From positions 62,001 to 126,000 of the forward strand of contig NZ_JACDIT010000004.1 of the NCBI RefSeq assembly GCF_013839445.1: a stretch of 64,000 bases of DNA, written 5' to 3'. Source of the stretch: Chthonobacter albigriseus (GTDB taxonomy: Bacteria; Pseudomonadota; Alphaproteobacteria; Rhizobiales; Pleomorphomonadaceae). The notes beneath the pieces are model-generated. The model was not told where the DNA came from, ran no database searches, and saw nothing but the letters and a program-made list of their open reading frames with translations. Position numbers and translations under genes: made by a program. Shown one piece after another: positions 53,954 to 63,944 of the stretch. How positions within the stretch are numbered: the first letter of the stretch is position 1; every line of letters starts with the position of its first letter.

Positions 53954-55324
53954 TCAGGCCGCGTCGGCGACAACGCGGTTGCGGCCTTCGCGCTTGGCCT
54001 GGTAGAGCGCCAGGTCGGCGCGCTTCAGCATGCTGTCCGGTGTATCGTCCGGCGCCGAGAGCGAGGCGATGCCGATCGATATGGTGACGCTGAGCGTGGT
54101 CGTGCCGTTGCTGGCGACGAACGGCTCGCCGGCCACGCGCTGGCGCAGCCGCTCGGCCACCAGGCAAGCCATCTCGCGATCCGTCTCCGGCATCACGATG
54201 ACAAACTCCTCCCCGCCCATCCGGCAGGCGATGTCGATGCCGCGCACGTTGCGGCGGATGCGGCGCGCGAACTCGCGCAGCACGTCATCGCCCACATCGT
54301 GACCGTAGGTGTCGTTGACCGATTTGAAGAAGTCGATGTCGACCACGAGCACGGCGAGCTCCCGGTCGCGCGCGATCGACTGGTCGACCAGTGTGGCGAG
54401 GTGGCTGTCGAGGTAGCGGCGGTTGTGCAGCCCGGTCAGCGAGTCCATCAGCGCCATTTCCATGGTCAGCTGGACGTTGTCGCGGAGCTTGTCGGTGTAG
54501 CGCTTGCGGCGGACCTGGGTGCGAACGCGCGCCATCAGTTCCTGCTTGTCGATCGGTCGGACGAGATAGTCGTTGACGCCGAGTTCGATGCCGCGCAGCA
54601 GCCGCGCGTTGTCCTCAGGCTCGGCGACCAGCAGGATCGGCAGCGTGCGCGTGCGCTCCAGGGACCGGAGCTGCGAGCATAGGCGCAGCGCGTCGTATTG
54701 GCCGAGCGAGATGTTGACCAGGATCAGGTCGTAGTTGCCCTCCGCCGCCTTGAACAGCGCTTCCTGCGGCACCGTCTCGATGTCGACCGCGTTTTCCGCG
54801 ACCAGCGTCTGCGAGATCCGTTCGAAGGACGAGCGGCGGTCGTCGACGATCAGCACGCGCCCTGGCGCGCCCTTGGTCAGGTCCGCGAGCGTGATGCGCT
54901 CCTCCCCGCCGGCATGCCCCTGCGTGGCGCGCAGGTGCAGTTCGTCGGTGAGCATCTTCAGCCGGACGAGGCTTTTGACCCGGGTGATCAGCGCCATATC
55001 GCTGACCGGCTTGGTGAGGAAGTCGTCGGCGCCGGATTCCAGCCCGCGCACACGGTCGGCAGCCTGGTCGAGCGCGGTGACCATGATGACCGGGATGTGC
55101 GTCGTCTTCGGGTTCGCCTTGATGCGCCGGCAGGTCTCGAAACCGTCCATTCCCGGCATCATGACGTCGAGCAGAACGATGTCGCACGAGGACCGCTCGA
55201 GGATGTCGAGAGCCTCCTGCCCGGTCGTCGCGGTCTGAACGTCGAAATACTCGGCCATGAGCCGAGCTTCCATCAGTTTGACGTTCGCCGATATGTCATC
55301 GACGACAAGGATCCTGGCGGTCAT
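53954..55324 (-). CDS. pleD: Diguanylate cyclase response regulator PleD
   Basis: 456 residues: REC domain 1 (ILVVDDISANVKLMEARL, phosphorylated Asp in IVLLDVMMPG), REC-like domain 2 (about 155-270), and a C-terminal GGDEF domain with active site GGEEF and a product-inhibition RxxD (RGID) five residues before it. It makes cyclic di-GMP and controls polar development. It follows divK by 13 bases, as in relatives. Confidence 0.96.
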   Translation of the reverse strand: MTARILVVDDISANVKLMEARLMAEYFDVQTATTGQEALDILERSSCDIVLLDVMMPGMDGFETCRRIKANPKTTHIPVIMVTALDQAADRVRGLESGADDFLTKPVSDMALITRVKSLVRLKMLTDELHLRATQGHAGGEERITLADLTKGAPGRVLIVDDRRSSFERISQTLVAENAVDIETVPQEALFKAAEGNYDLILVNISLGQYDALRLCSQLRSLERTRTLPILLVAEPEDNARLLRGIELGVNDYLVRPIDKQELMARVRTQVRRKRYTDKLRDNVQLTMEMALMDSLTGLHNRRYLDSHLATLVDQSIARDRELAVLVVDIDFFKSVNDTYGHDVGDDVLREFARRIRRNVRGIDIACRMGGEEFVIVMPETDREMACLVAERLRQRVAGEPFVASNGTTTLSVTISIGIASLSAPDDTPDSMLKRADLALYQAKREGRNRVVADAA

Positions 55325-55337
55325 GCGCGATCGGCCC

Positions 55338-55709
55338 TCAACCCTCGCCGAGATATGCCCGGACCGTTTCCAGAAATTTGGAAACGGAGATGGGCTTGGA
55401 GATGTAGGCCTCGCAGCCGCCCTGCCGGATCCGCTCCTCGTCGCCCTTCATGGCGAAGGCGGTGACCGCAATGACCGGGATGGCCCGTAGATCGTCATCC
55501 TCTTTGATCCACTTGGTCACTTCAAGGCCCGAAACTTCAGGCAGCTGAATGTCCATCAGGATCAGATCCGGTTTGTGCGCGCGCGCCAAGTCCAGCGCTT
55601 CGATTCCATTCCGGGTCTGGATGGTATTGTACCCATGCGCTTCCAGAAGATCATGGAAGAGCTTCATGTTCAGTTCGTTGTCTTCGACGATGAGTACCGT
55701 TTTCGCCAT
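55338..55709 (-). CDS. divK: Single-domain response regulator DivK
   Basis: 123 residues, one REC domain: [20 protein letters not shown], Asp in [13 protein letters not shown], Thr in VIAVTAFAM and Lys in YISKPIS. DivK is the phospho-relay protein that modulates PleC/DivJ signalling in the alphaproteobacterial cell cycle. Upstream of pleD and divergent from the DUF3572 gene. Confidence 0.96.
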   Translation of the reverse strand: MAKTVLIVEDNELNMKLFHDLLEAHGYNTIQTRNGIEALDLARAHKPDLILMDIQLPEVSGLEVTKWIKEDDDLRAIPVIAVTAFAMKGDEERIRQGGCEAYISKPISVSKFLETVRAYLGEG

Positions 55710-55866
55710 GCGTATGTCTTCCCGGCCTGACGACCCGGCCCGCAAGGAGGAAACGAATGTTTCCGCCGCTCGTGGGCCGAAGCTGCGGCTGGCGACTTGC
55801 CAACGCCGGCAACCCCGGTTCCATTGGGAACCGCAACCGTATCCCGTCGTGTTCACATCCGGATTG

Positions 55867-56238
55867 ATGGTCAATCCATCGTCGACACCAACGTGCTATG
55901 TCTCGGATAATAGTCTGGATTTCTTACGTAAACGCAAACGGTGGTGGTCCTTGGCCGGCAGCAATAGACTTACACGCGAAAAAGCGGAAGAGATCGCAAT
56001 TCTGGGGTTGCAGTTCCTGGTGGGAGATCCTGAACAGCTCGGACGTTTTCTCGCGCTGACCGGAATCGGCCCCCTGGAAATCCGCTCGGCCGCAGCCGAA
56101 CCGGGATTCCTTGCCGGGGTTCTGGAATTCTTCATGGCGGACGAGTCGCTGCTGCTTTCCTTCGCGGCCTCCCGCAACCTGAGGCCGATGATGATCGCCG
56201 CTGCCCGCCACGTGCTGGCCGGCGAAGCGGGTTTCTGA
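55867..56238 (+). CDS. DUF3572 family protein
   Basis: About 95-123 residues. The family region is [34 protein letters not shown] and [15 protein letters not shown]. The true start is unclear: the ATG at 55867 gives 123 residues, a TTG at 55951 gives 95 and is nearer the usual length. DUF3572 is a helical family of unknown function that habitually lies beside divK in Hyphomicrobiales. Confidence 0.85.
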   Translation: MVNPSSTPTCYVSDNSLDFLRKRKRWWSLAGSNRLTREKAEEIAILGLQFLVGDPEQLGRFLALTGIGPLEIRSAAAEPGFLAGVLEFFMADESLLLSFAASRNLRPMMIAAARHVLAGEAGF

Positions 56239-56311
56239 GCGTTTCTTGACGAATGGAATCTGGCGAGCGGTTCCGGATCGCCCTAAAATGGGTGAAAACG
56301 AGGAACGCCCC

Positions 56312-57037
56312 ATGATTCAGGCTGCGCTCAACGGCGGCCGGCCGCGTCGGTTCCACCCGCGGCTGCCCTGCACGCCGACCGAACTGGCCCGCGAAGCGTT
56401 CGGCGCGGTAGGCGCCGGCGCCGCCTGCCTGCACATCCACCCGCGCGCCGCGGACGATACGGAGTCGCTCGCGGCCCCGGTGATCGCCCAGGCGCTGGAG
56501 GCGGTCCGCGCGGCGGTGCCCGGCACCCCGGTGGGCGTTTCCACCGGCCGTTGGATCGCCCCGGGGGGCGCGGCGCGACACGACTGCATCCGCGCCTGGA
56601 CCGTGCTGCCCGACTACGTGTCGGTGAACATCATCGAGGAGGACTCCGCCGACGTGATCTCGCTGGCCCTCGCCCGCGGCATCGGCGTGGAAGCCGGCGT
56701 GTGGTCGCCGGCCGATGTGGAGCGCTTCTCCGAGCACCCGGACGCCGGTCGCTGCCTGCGGATCCTGGTCGAGATCAACGAACAGTCAGTGTCGGAGGCG
56801 CTCCGGGTACTGGACCTGACGCTGATGCGGATCGACACGCTCGGCCTTAAGCTGCCGCTGCTGGTGCACGGCCTCGACAAGGCGTTCTGGCCGGTGCACC
56901 GGGCGGCGACGTCGGCGGGTTTCGACACCCGCGCCGGACTGGAGGACGGAGCGCTGCTCCCGACCGGCGCGGTCGCACCGGACAACGCGGCGCTCATTGC
57001 GGCCGCGCGGACCTTCGTGCAGGATCGGGCTGCCTGA
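56312..57037 (+). CDS. BKACE (DUF849) beta-keto acid cleavage family protein
   Basis: 241 residues from the ATG at 56312, preceded by GAGGAA. The zinc His pair is in CLHIHPRAADDTESL and the TIM-barrel strands include VGVSTGRW and DYVSVNIIEEDS. The family cleaves beta-keto acids with acetyl-CoA (3-keto-5-aminohexanoate type); many members have other substrates. It is shorter than the usual 270-310. Standing alone, the substrate is unknown. Confidence 0.85.
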   Translation: MIQAALNGGRPRRFHPRLPCTPTELAREAFGAVGAGAACLHIHPRAADDTESLAAPVIAQALEAVRAAVPGTPVGVSTGRWIAPGGAARHDCIRAWTVLPDYVSVNIIEEDSADVISLALARGIGVEAGVWSPADVERFSEHPDAGRCLRILVEINEQSVSEALRVLDLTLMRIDTLGLKLPLLVHGLDKAFWPVHRAATSAGFDTRAGLEDGALLPTGAVAPDNAALIAAARTFVQDRAA

Positions 57038-57058
57038 CCTCCACCCTAGGCTTGTCCC

Positions 57059-58342
57059 GTGACGTCCGCCGCCGGCTTCTGCCGAGACTGCCTCACGCCT
57101 GCCGCCGACGGGACGCGCCGCTGCGTGTCCTGCGGCTCGCCGCGGCTCGTCCGTCATCCCGCCCTCGCCGCCCTCACCATCGCCCACGTCGACTGCGACG
57201 CCTTCTACGCCTCGATCGAGAAGCGCGACGATCCGAGCCTGCGCGACAAGCCGGTGATCGTGGGCGGCGGCAAGCGCGGCGTCGTCTCCACCTGCTGCTA
57301 CATCGCGCGGATCCGCGGCGTCCGCTCGGCGATGCCGATGTTCAAGGCGTTGTCGGCCTGCCCCGACGCGGTGGTGATCAAGCCGAACATGGAGAAGTAC
57401 GCCAAGGTCGGCCGCGAGGTTCGCCAGATGATGCTGGACCTGACCCCGCTGGTGGAACCGCTGTCGATCGACGAGGCCTTCCTGGACCTTTCCGGCACAG
57501 AACGGCTGCACCATGCGATCCCCGCGGTGACCCTCGCCCGCTTCGCCCGGAAAGTGGAGAGCGAAATCGGCATCACTGTTTCAGTCGGGCTCGCCGCCAA
57601 CAAGTTCCTGGCCAAGATCGCCTCCGACCTGGACAAGCCCCGCGGCTTCTCCGTCATCGGCGGAGCGGAGGCGGAAGACTTTCTGGCGCCGCGGCCCGTG
57701 ACGACGATCTGGGGCGTGGGAAAAGCCTTCGCCGAAAAACTGGCCAACGATGGCATCCGCACGGTCGGTGACATCCAGGCAATGGACCAGGTGACGCTCG
57801 CCCGCCGCTACGGCGCCATGGGGCTGCGGCTCGCCAAGCTGTCGCACGGCATCGATGACCGCGTCGTCGATCCGACGTCCAAGCGCAAGAGCGTCGGCGC
57901 CGAGACCACCTTCGACGACGACCTGTCGGACCTCGCAACGCTCCGGCCGATCCTGCGCAAGCTGTCCGAGAAGGTCGCCAGGCGGCTGAAGGCGCTCGAC
58001 ATCGCCGGCCGCAACGTGACGCTGAAGCTGAAATCGGCCGACTTCAAGACCGCCACGCGCTCGCGCACGCTCGCTGATCCGACGCAGCTCGCCGACCGCA
58101 TCTTCGCCGCTGCCGACGACCTGCTCGCCCGTGAGCCCCGCGGCGGGAGGTACCGGCTCATCGGCGTGGCGGTGGCCGACCTGGACGAGGCGCGGCTCGC
58201 CGACCCGAACGACCTCGTCGACGTGACCGCCACCCGCAAGGCGGCGGCCGAGCGAGCGATGGACAAGGTGCGGGCGAAGTTCGGCTTGAAGGCGATGGAG
58301 GTCGGCCTCGTCTACGACGACCGGATCCGCAGGGGTCGCTAG
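57059..58342 (+). CDS. dinB: DNA polymerase IV with N-terminal zinc knuckle
   Basis: 427 residues from a GTG start. Y-family palm motifs: [14 protein letters not shown] (Asp45, Asp47 region), SIDEAFLDL and [20 protein letters not shown]. Little finger follows. The extra N-terminus has Cys8, Cys11, Cys22 and Cys25 in two CxxC pairs, likely binding zinc, a form seen in alphaproteobacterial Pol IV. It bypasses DNA lesions with low fidelity. Confidence 0.94.
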   Translation: MTSAAGFCRDCLTPAADGTRRCVSCGSPRLVRHPALAALTIAHVDCDAFYASIEKRDDPSLRDKPVIVGGGKRGVVSTCCYIARIRGVRSAMPMFKALSACPDAVVIKPNMEKYAKVGREVRQMMLDLTPLVEPLSIDEAFLDLSGTERLHHAIPAVTLARFARKVESEIGITVSVGLAANKFLAKIASDLDKPRGFSVIGGAEAEDFLAPRPVTTIWGVGKAFAEKLANDGIRTVGDIQAMDQVTLARRYGAMGLRLAKLSHGIDDRVVDPTSKRKSVGAETTFDDDLSDLATLRPILRKLSEKVARRLKALDIAGRNVTLKLKSADFKTATRSRTLADPTQLADRIFAAADDLLAREPRGGRYRLIGVAVADLDEARLADPNDLVDVTATRKAAAERAMDKVRAKFGLKAMEVGLVYDDRIRRGR

Positions 58343-58343
58343 C

Positions 58344-59156
58344 CTACTTGCAGGCCGGCGCCGCGAGCGGCTCGTAGCGCGACAGCGTGCCGGCGAGCGC
58401 GAAGTCGCCGAAGTTCATCACCATGTCGGAGGAGACGCCGTTCTCCCAGATTTGCGCGGAGAAGGTGTATTCCGGCGTGCGATCGCCGGTGGCGTTAGCG
58501 TCGAAATAGGACGTAGTCACCGGCCAGCGGCGGGAGTCGCCGATCTTGGCCGCAGTGCCGACCGCGGGGCCCTTGATCTCCGGCCCGATGACCGAGGTGG
58601 TCTCGTAGACCTTGTTGCCATCCTCCGACCCGTCGAACAGATCGGCCGTCATCACCGGCTTGCCGCCGCGCGCGGCCTCGATCAGGCGGTTCAGGTAGGC
58701 GGTCGGGAACAGCACCGTGCGGTCGATCTTCAGCTTGGCCACCTGCGGCGAAACCAGCTTGATCTCCAGGGAGCCGTTGGTGGTGGCCGAGCCCTTCACG
58801 TCGTTGACGAGCACCTGGTTGGTGTAGCTCTGCGCCAGGAAGTCCATGCTGTCGCCGGAAGCGCTTTCGAAACTGGACGTGCGCAGGTCGATCAGCGTGG
58901 TGCGCCCCTCCGCGTCGGTCTGCTCGACAACGAAGCGGGAGTTGACCGTGTAGCCTTCGCAAGCCCCGCCGGTGATCTCGAACACCATGCGCCCGTTGAC
59001 GTCGGAGATGTCGCTGACGCCCCCGGCGGACATCGGGGCGAGCTTCAGGTCGTAGACGGCGCGATGGGCGACGAGGTCGATCGGGGCGCCGAAGGCGGCG
59101 CTGGCGGACACCCCGGCCAGTGCGAACGCGACGGCGATCTGCAGCGACGACCTCAT
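58344..59156 (-). CDS. eipB: EipB family cell envelope protein (DUF1849)
   Basis: 270 residues from the ATG at 59156, preceded by AAGGGA. Signal peptide (AVAFALAGVSASAAFGA). The mature start APIDLVAHRAVYDLKL and the Cys pair in GGACEGYTV and at the extreme C-terminus (APACK) match EipB, which forms a beta-spiral with a conserved disulfide and supports envelope integrity in Brucella. Convergent with dinB (1-base gap). Confidence 0.88.
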   Translation of the reverse strand: MRSSLQIAVAFALAGVSASAAFGAPIDLVAHRAVYDLKLAPMSAGGVSDISDVNGRMVFEITGGACEGYTVNSRFVVEQTDAEGRTTLIDLRTSSFESASGDSMDFLAQSYTNQVLVNDVKGSATTNGSLEIKLVSPQVAKLKIDRTVLFPTAYLNRLIEAARGGKPVMTADLFDGSEDGNKVYETTSVIGPEIKGPAVGTAAKIGDSRRWPVTTSYFDANATGDRTPEYTFSAQIWENGVSSDMVMNFGDFALAGTLSRYEPLAAPACK

Positions 59157-59423
59157 GAACGATCCCTTGGCTCGCGGGCCGGCAAAGCACCGGTCCGCGT
59201 GGAAGATCCCTGGACGCGCAATGCGGCATCGGTGGGACGGCGCGGACACTAGCGGAAACATGACAAAGGCGCGAGCCCCGCGGAAACGGTTTGTTGACGC
59301 TTTGCGAGGGGGAACGAACCGGCCGGCGACGCCTTTCCACGCCGTGACGTCGCGCCAGACCGTTGCGCCTCGCGCCGGGCGACGCCATAAAGCTCGCCTC
59401 TCTTCGTGAACAAGGAAATCGCC

Positions 59424-59888
59424 ATGGCCGGTGTCGTCGAATCCCTCCTCGCCGAACTCGGGTTCTCGCTGCCCGCGGCGCCGCTGCCCGCGGCCAACTA
59501 CGTTCCGGTGGTGCGCACCGGCAACCTGCTCTTCGTCTCCGGACAGATCTCCAAGAGCCCGCTCGGCGACGAGGTCATGGGCAAGCTCGGTGTCGACCTG
59601 TCCATCGAGGACGGCCAGAAGGCGGCGCGGATCTGCGCGATCAACATCCTGTCGCAGGTGAAGGCGGCCGTGGGCGACCTCGACAACGTGGTCCGCGTGG
59701 TCCGCATCAACGGCTTCGTCAACTCCGCGCCGGACTTCGTCGACCATCCCAAGGTGATCAACGGCGCCTCCGACCTGCTCGGGCAGGTCCTGGGCGAGAA
59801 GGGCAAGCACTCCCGCTGCGCCCTTGGCGTCGCCGCCCTGCCCTTCGGCGTGGCGGTTGAGATCGACGCGGTGATCGAAGTCGCCTGA
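59424..59888 (+). CDS. RidA family protein
   Basis: 154 residues from the ATG at 59424, preceded by AAGGA; an in-frame GTG at 59406 is less likely. VRTGNLLFVSGQISKSPLGD, VVRINGFVNSAPDF and SRCALGVAALPFGVAVEID match the YjgF/YER057c/UK114 fold, including the Arg that contacts substrate in RidA-like enzymes. Members of this subgroup (about 150 residues) are often uncharacterised. It may deaminate reactive enamines or imines. Confidence 0.88.
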   Translation: MAGVVESLLAELGFSLPAAPLPAANYVPVVRTGNLLFVSGQISKSPLGDEVMGKLGVDLSIEDGQKAARICAINILSQVKAAVGDLDNVVRVVRINGFVNSAPDFVDHPKVINGASDLLGQVLGEKGKHSRCALGVAALPFGVAVEIDAVIEVA

Positions 59889-59954
59889 TCGGACGGTGGA
59901 TGGTCGGAGCCGGTTCGCGCCGGCCCCGATGTCCGTTTCAAGGATATTCGACTG

Positions 59955-60710
59955 ATGCCCGCCCTCGACTGGCTAACCGCCCGCCCAATCGCCCATCGCG
60001 GCTACCACGATGCGGCCGCCGGCCGCGTGGAGAACACGCTGGGCGCGGTCCGCGCAGCCGTGGCGCGCGGCTTCGCGGTGGAGATCGACGTCCACCTCTC
60101 CGCCGACGGCATCGTCTACGTGTTCCACGACGACACACTTGACCGGCTGACCGAGCGCACCGGCTCGGTCACGGGCATGACCTTCGCCGAGCTCCAGGCC
60201 GTACCGTTCAAGGCCACGGCCGACCGCATCCCCTCGCTTGCCGAGGTGCTGGAGGTGATGGCGGGGCGGACCACACTGGTCGTGGAGGTGAAGAGCCACT
60301 TCGACGGCGACCACAAGGCCCTCGTCCGCGGCGTCGCGGACGTCCTGAAGGACTACGCCGGCCCGGTGGCGGTGATGTCCTTCGACCCGCGCATCGTGGC
60401 GGACTTCAGGGCCGAAGCGCCCGACCTCGTCCGAGGAATCGTCGCCGACAATGCAGCCGGTCCGAAGGACTATCCCGGCCTGTCCGAGGAGGATCGGCGG
60501 ATGCTCGCTGACCTCGGCCATGTCGAGTGGACCGCGCCGCACTTCGTCTCCTACTGGGTCAAGCTGCTGCCCAACGAAGTGGCCCGCCGGGTGCGCGAGG
60601 ACTGGAAGCTGCCGATGATCACCTGGACGGTCCGCACGCCGGAGGACCGGGCGCTGACCGAGCGCTACGCCGACCAGATGACCTTCGAGGGCTTCGACCC
60701 CGAAGCCTGA
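59955..60710 (+). CDS. Glycerophosphodiester phosphodiesterase
   Basis: 251 residues. GDPD catalytic motifs: PIAHRGYHDAAAGRVENT, EIDVHLSADGIVYVFHDDTL and TWTVRTPEDRA. It hydrolyses glycerophosphodiesters to glycerol-3-phosphate and an alcohol. No signal peptide, so cytoplasmic (UgpQ-like). It lies 66 bases after the RidA gene and 50 before the acyltransferase gene. Confidence 0.93.
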   Translation: MPALDWLTARPIAHRGYHDAAAGRVENTLGAVRAAVARGFAVEIDVHLSADGIVYVFHDDTLDRLTERTGSVTGMTFAELQAVPFKATADRIPSLAEVLEVMAGRTTLVVEVKSHFDGDHKALVRGVADVLKDYAGPVAVMSFDPRIVADFRAEAPDLVRGIVADNAAGPKDYPGLSEEDRRMLADLGHVEWTAPHFVSYWVKLLPNEVARRVREDWKLPMITWTVRTPEDRALTERYADQMTFEGFDPEA

Positions 60711-60760
60711 GGCCGCTTCCGCTGGAAATCGCCGGCCGGCTCGCTAAGTTAGATCGGGCG

Positions 60761-61978
60761 ATGACAGCCGACTTCACCCTCCGCACGATCAGGTCCCTCG
60801 CCGACGTCGACCGCGAGGCCTGGGACGCCGTGGCCAATCCCGGCTGGACGATCGAGGGCGGCCGACTGCGCCAGATCGCGGAGGGCGCCGCGCCCTACAA
60901 TCCGTTCGTGGCGCACGACTTCCTCTACACGCTGGAGGAATCGGGCTGCGCGACGGATCGTTCGGGTTGGCTCGGCTCGCATCTTCTCGTCGAGGATGAC
61001 GACGATCGGATCGTCGGCATCGTGCCGGCCTATCTGAAGTCGCATTCGATGGGCGAATACGTCTTCGACCACGGCTGGGCCGACGCCTACGAGCGGGCCG
61101 GTGGGCGCTACTATCCCAAGCTCCAGGTCAGCGTGCCCTTCACGCCGGCAACCGGGCCACGGCTGCTCGTGCCGCCCGACCAGGCCGCGACCGTCCGCCC
61201 GCTGCTCGCCGGGGCATTGGCGGAGGTGACGCGGCAGCTGAAGGTGTCGTCCACCCACGTGACCTTTGCGACGGAAGCCGACTTCGACGCGTTGACCGGC
61301 ACCGGTTTCCTGCCGCGCTATGACCAGCAGTTCCACTTCGAGAACCGCGGCTACGGCAGCTACGACGATTTCCTGGAGGAGCTCGCCTCCCGCAAGCGTA
61401 AGGCGCTGAAGAAGGAGCGCCGTGAAGCGCTCGGCGACGGCATCACCGTGGAATGGGTGTCCGGCAAGGACCTGACGGAGGCGCACTGGGATGCGTTCTA
61501 TGCGTTCTACGTGGACACCGGCGAGCGCAAGTGGGGCACGCCGTACCTCAACCGCCGCTTCTTCTCGCTGATCTCGGAGCGCATGGCAGACCGGATCCTG
61601 CTGGTGATGGCCCGGCGGGCCGGCCGCTACATCGCGGGCGCGCTGAACTTCATCGGCTCCGACGCGCTCTATGGCCGGAACTGGGGCTGCATCGAGGATC
61701 ACCCCTACCTGCATTTCGAGGTCTGCTACCACCAGGCCATCGACTATGCGATTGCCCACGGCCTGCCGCGCGTCGAGGCCGGCGCCCAGGGCGCCCACAA
61801 GCTGGCCCGCGGCTACATGCCGGTGACCACGCGCTCGGCGCATTACATCAGCGACCCGGGCTTCCGCCGCGCCGTGGAGGACTACCTGCGGCGCGAGCGC
61901 GCGGCGGTGCTGCGCGAGGGCAAGGCGCTGGCCGAGCATGGACCGTTCCGCAGGGTCGAGGTGGTGGAGCAGGACTGA
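60761..61978 (+). CDS. FemAB-like / GNAT-type acyltransferase (DUF482)
   Basis: 405 residues of the DUF482 (peptidogalycan-biosynthesis-like) family. The N-terminal part (FVAHDFLYTLEESGCA) and the RKRKALKKERREAL helix are typical, followed by YVDTGERKWGTPYLNRRFF and YNWGC-like YGRNWGCIEDHPYLHFE, with QGAHKLARGYMPV near the end. It is a double GNAT fold; the substrate is unknown. The ATG at 60761 is chosen over the earlier frame. Confidence 0.88.
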   Translation: MTADFTLRTIRSLADVDREAWDAVANPGWTIEGGRLRQIAEGAAPYNPFVAHDFLYTLEESGCATDRSGWLGSHLLVEDDDDRIVGIVPAYLKSHSMGEYVFDHGWADAYERAGGRYYPKLQVSVPFTPATGPRLLVPPDQAATVRPLLAGALAEVTRQLKVSSTHVTFATEADFDALTGTGFLPRYDQQFHFENRGYGSYDDFLEELASRKRKALKKERREALGDGITVEWVSGKDLTEAHWDAFYAFYVDTGERKWGTPYLNRRFFSLISERMADRILLVMARRAGRYIAGALNFIGSDALYGRNWGCIEDHPYLHFEVCYHQAIDYAIAHGLPRVEAGAQGAHKLARGYMPVTTRSAHYISDPGFRRAVEDYLRRERAAVLREGKALAEHGPFRRVEVVEQD

Positions 61979-62043
61979 TGACGCCTTGACCGCCACCGGC
62001 GGCATGGCGACAACTGCGCCGAACGCGTTCCCGGGAGGCCACG

Positions 62044-62472
62044 ATGACCGCTGCCTATGATCCCAACAACATTTTCGCCAAGATCCTGCGCGGCGAGATC
62101 CCCTGCCACAAGGTCTACGAGGACGAGGACACCCTCGCCTTCATGGACGTGATGCCCCAGGGCGACGGCCATACGCTGGTGATCCCGAAGACACCTGCGC
62201 GCAACATCCTCGACGCGAATCCGGCTCAGCTGAACGCGGTGATGGCGACGGTCCAGCGAATCGCCAAGGCGGTGAAGGTCGCCTTCCAATCCGACGGCGT
62301 GTTCGTGATGCAGTTCAACGAAGCCGGCGCCGGGCAGACCGTGTTCCACCTCCACGTCCACGTGGTCCCGCGCTGGGAGGGCATCGCACTGAAGCCGCAT
62401 ACGGGCGCGATGGCCGACGGGGCGCTGCTCGCGGATCACGCCGCGAAGATCCGGTCCGCACTCGGCCAGTAG
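62044..62472 (+). CDS. HIT family nucleotide-binding hydrolase
   Basis: 142 residues. The His triad is VFHLHVHVVPRW, preceded by the HIT fold (IFAKILRGEIPCHKVYEDED). Such proteins hydrolyse adenylated nucleotides. It sits just after the acyltransferase gene and converges on the monooxygenase gene (4-base gap). Confidence 0.93.
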   Translation: MTAAYDPNNIFAKILRGEIPCHKVYEDEDTLAFMDVMPQGDGHTLVIPKTPARNILDANPAQLNAVMATVQRIAKAVKVAFQSDGVFVMQFNEAGAGQTVFHLHVHVVPRWEGIALKPHTGAMADGALLADHAAKIRSALGQ

Positions 62473-62476
62473 ACGC

Positions 62477-63676
62477 TCAGCCCGCCTGCTTCCAGCCCCA
62501 GATCCAGTCCATCCGCTTCAGGAGGCGGTCCGGACCGAGCATCTGCATGACGAGGTTGCGCGCCTTCGCCGGCAGACCGGAGAGGTGGTATGTGGAGGCG
62601 TTGTCGCGCGCGCTGGAGGCGACCCGCATCGCCCGCGGCCGGCGCTCCGCCTCCCAACCCTTGAGGCGTTGCTCCACGCTGCGATCGGTGCGCGCCAGAG
62701 CCGTGGCGAGCACCGCGGCATCCTCGATCGCCATCGCCCCGCCCTGCGCCACGAACGGCAGCATGGCATGCGCCGCATCCCCGATCAGCGCGACGCGTCC
62801 CTTCGTCCAGCGCGGCTCCGACACGGCGCAGAGCGCCCACTTGCGCCAGGCCTGCGGAAGCGCGAGTAGGTCGCGGACAGCGGCGGGCCATGCCGTGAAG
62901 GCGCGGACGAGATCAGCGGGATCGCCCAGGACGTCCCAGCGCTGGTCGATCCAGTCGTCGTCGACGGCGGCGATGATGTTGAGGTCCCGTCCGGCCCGTA
63001 CGGGATAATGAACGAGATGGGCCGATGGTCCGAGCCAGAGGCCGGTTGTGCTGGTGAGCCGATCGATCGCCACCGAGCCCGCTTGCGCAGCCGGGATCGT
63101 GGCGCGCCACGCGGTGCGCCCGGAATAGCGGGCTGGCTTGCCACCGAGCAGCTTGACGCGGGTCTGCGACCAAACCCCGTCCGCCCCGATTAGCGCGTCG
63201 CCGACGATATGCCGGCGTTGTGACCCGATCCAGGCGTCCACCGTCACGCCGTCGTCCGTCGGCACCATGCCCTCGATGCAGCAGCCGAGAGCAAGGTCGA
63301 TACGGCCGTCGCGCCGGACGGCGTCGAGCAGGGCGCCCTGGAGGTCGCCGCGATGCACCACCCAGTAGGGTGCGCCATACGCAGTTTCGATACCCTGGCC
63401 GAGCGGAAGTTCCGCGAGGATCCGGTCGGCGGCCGCATCGCGGATGACGAGTTCCCGCGGCGCGACGGCCAGTGGCTCGAGCGCGGGCCTGAGGCCGAGG
63501 TCGATCAGGATCCGGGTCGCGTTGGGAGACAACTGGATCCCAGCGCCGACCTCGCTGAGGTGATCGGCGCGCTCCAGGACGACCGAGCGCCGCCCGCCGC
63601 GTGCGAGCGCCAGGGCGGCGGTGAGACCGGCGATACCGGCCCCCACGATGACGACGGGAGGCGTCTCGGCCATCAC
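62477..63676 (-). CDS. FAD-dependent monooxygenase
   Basis: 399 residues of the aromatic-hydroxylase type. FAD motif VIVGAGIAGLTAALALARGG (residues 8-27), then DG-type GDALIGADGVWSQTR, and ALIGDAAHAMLPFVAQGGA binding the FAD pyrophosphate. The family includes salicylate hydroxylase and similar enzymes using NAD(P)H and O2. Substrate not known; no degradation cluster is adjacent. Confidence 0.9.
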   Translation of the reverse strand: MMAETPPVVIVGAGIAGLTAALALARGGRRSVVLERADHLSEVGAGIQLSPNATRILIDLGLRPALEPLAVAPRELVIRDAAADRILAELPLGQGIETAYGAPYWVVHRGDLQGALLDAVRRDGRIDLALGCCIEGMVPTDDGVTVDAWIGSQRRHIVGDALIGADGVWSQTRVKLLGGKPARYSGRTAWRATIPAAQAGSVAIDRLTSTTGLWLGPSAHLVHYPVRAGRDLNIIAAVDDDWIDQRWDVLGDPADLVRAFTAWPAAVRDLLALPQAWRKWALCAVSEPRWTKGRVALIGDAAHAMLPFVAQGGAMAIEDAAVLATALARTDRSVEQRLKGWEAERRPRAMRVASSARDNASTYHLSGLPAKARNLVMQMLGPDRLLKRMDWIWGWKQAG

Positions 63677-63698
63677 CGCACCTTGGCAATTCGAGGGA

Positions 63699-63944
63699 TC
63701 AGGCGGCCTTGGGGATATAGGCGCACTCGGCCGGGACCGACTCGGTCGCCTTCAGGCTCGGATCGTAGCGGTACAGGGTGGAGCAATACGGACAGATCTT
63801 CTCCTCCTCGTCGCCCATGTCGAGAAACGAGTGGGGATGATCGAACGGCGGCCGCGCGCCGATGCACATGAACTCGTGGGCCCCGACGCGGACGACGTCG
63901 GCGCCGACGTCGTTGGTGAAATGCGGAACGACGGCGTCAGCCAT
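63699..63944 (-). CDS. Zinc-finger protein, NDUFS6/zf-CHCC type
   Basis: 81 residues from the ATG at 63944. Ligands: EFMCIGARPPFDHPHSF and EEKICPYCSTLYRYD, giving a C-H-C-C cluster. The type includes the NDUFS6 13-kDa complex I subunit. Together with the NDUFS4-like gene at 28127 it is a second mitochondrial-type accessory protein in the window, though they are not adjacent. Confidence 0.88.
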   Translation of the reverse strand: MADAVVPHFTNDVGADVVRVGAHEFMCIGARPPFDHPHSFLDMGDEEEKICPYCSTLYRYDPSLKATESVPAECAYIPKAA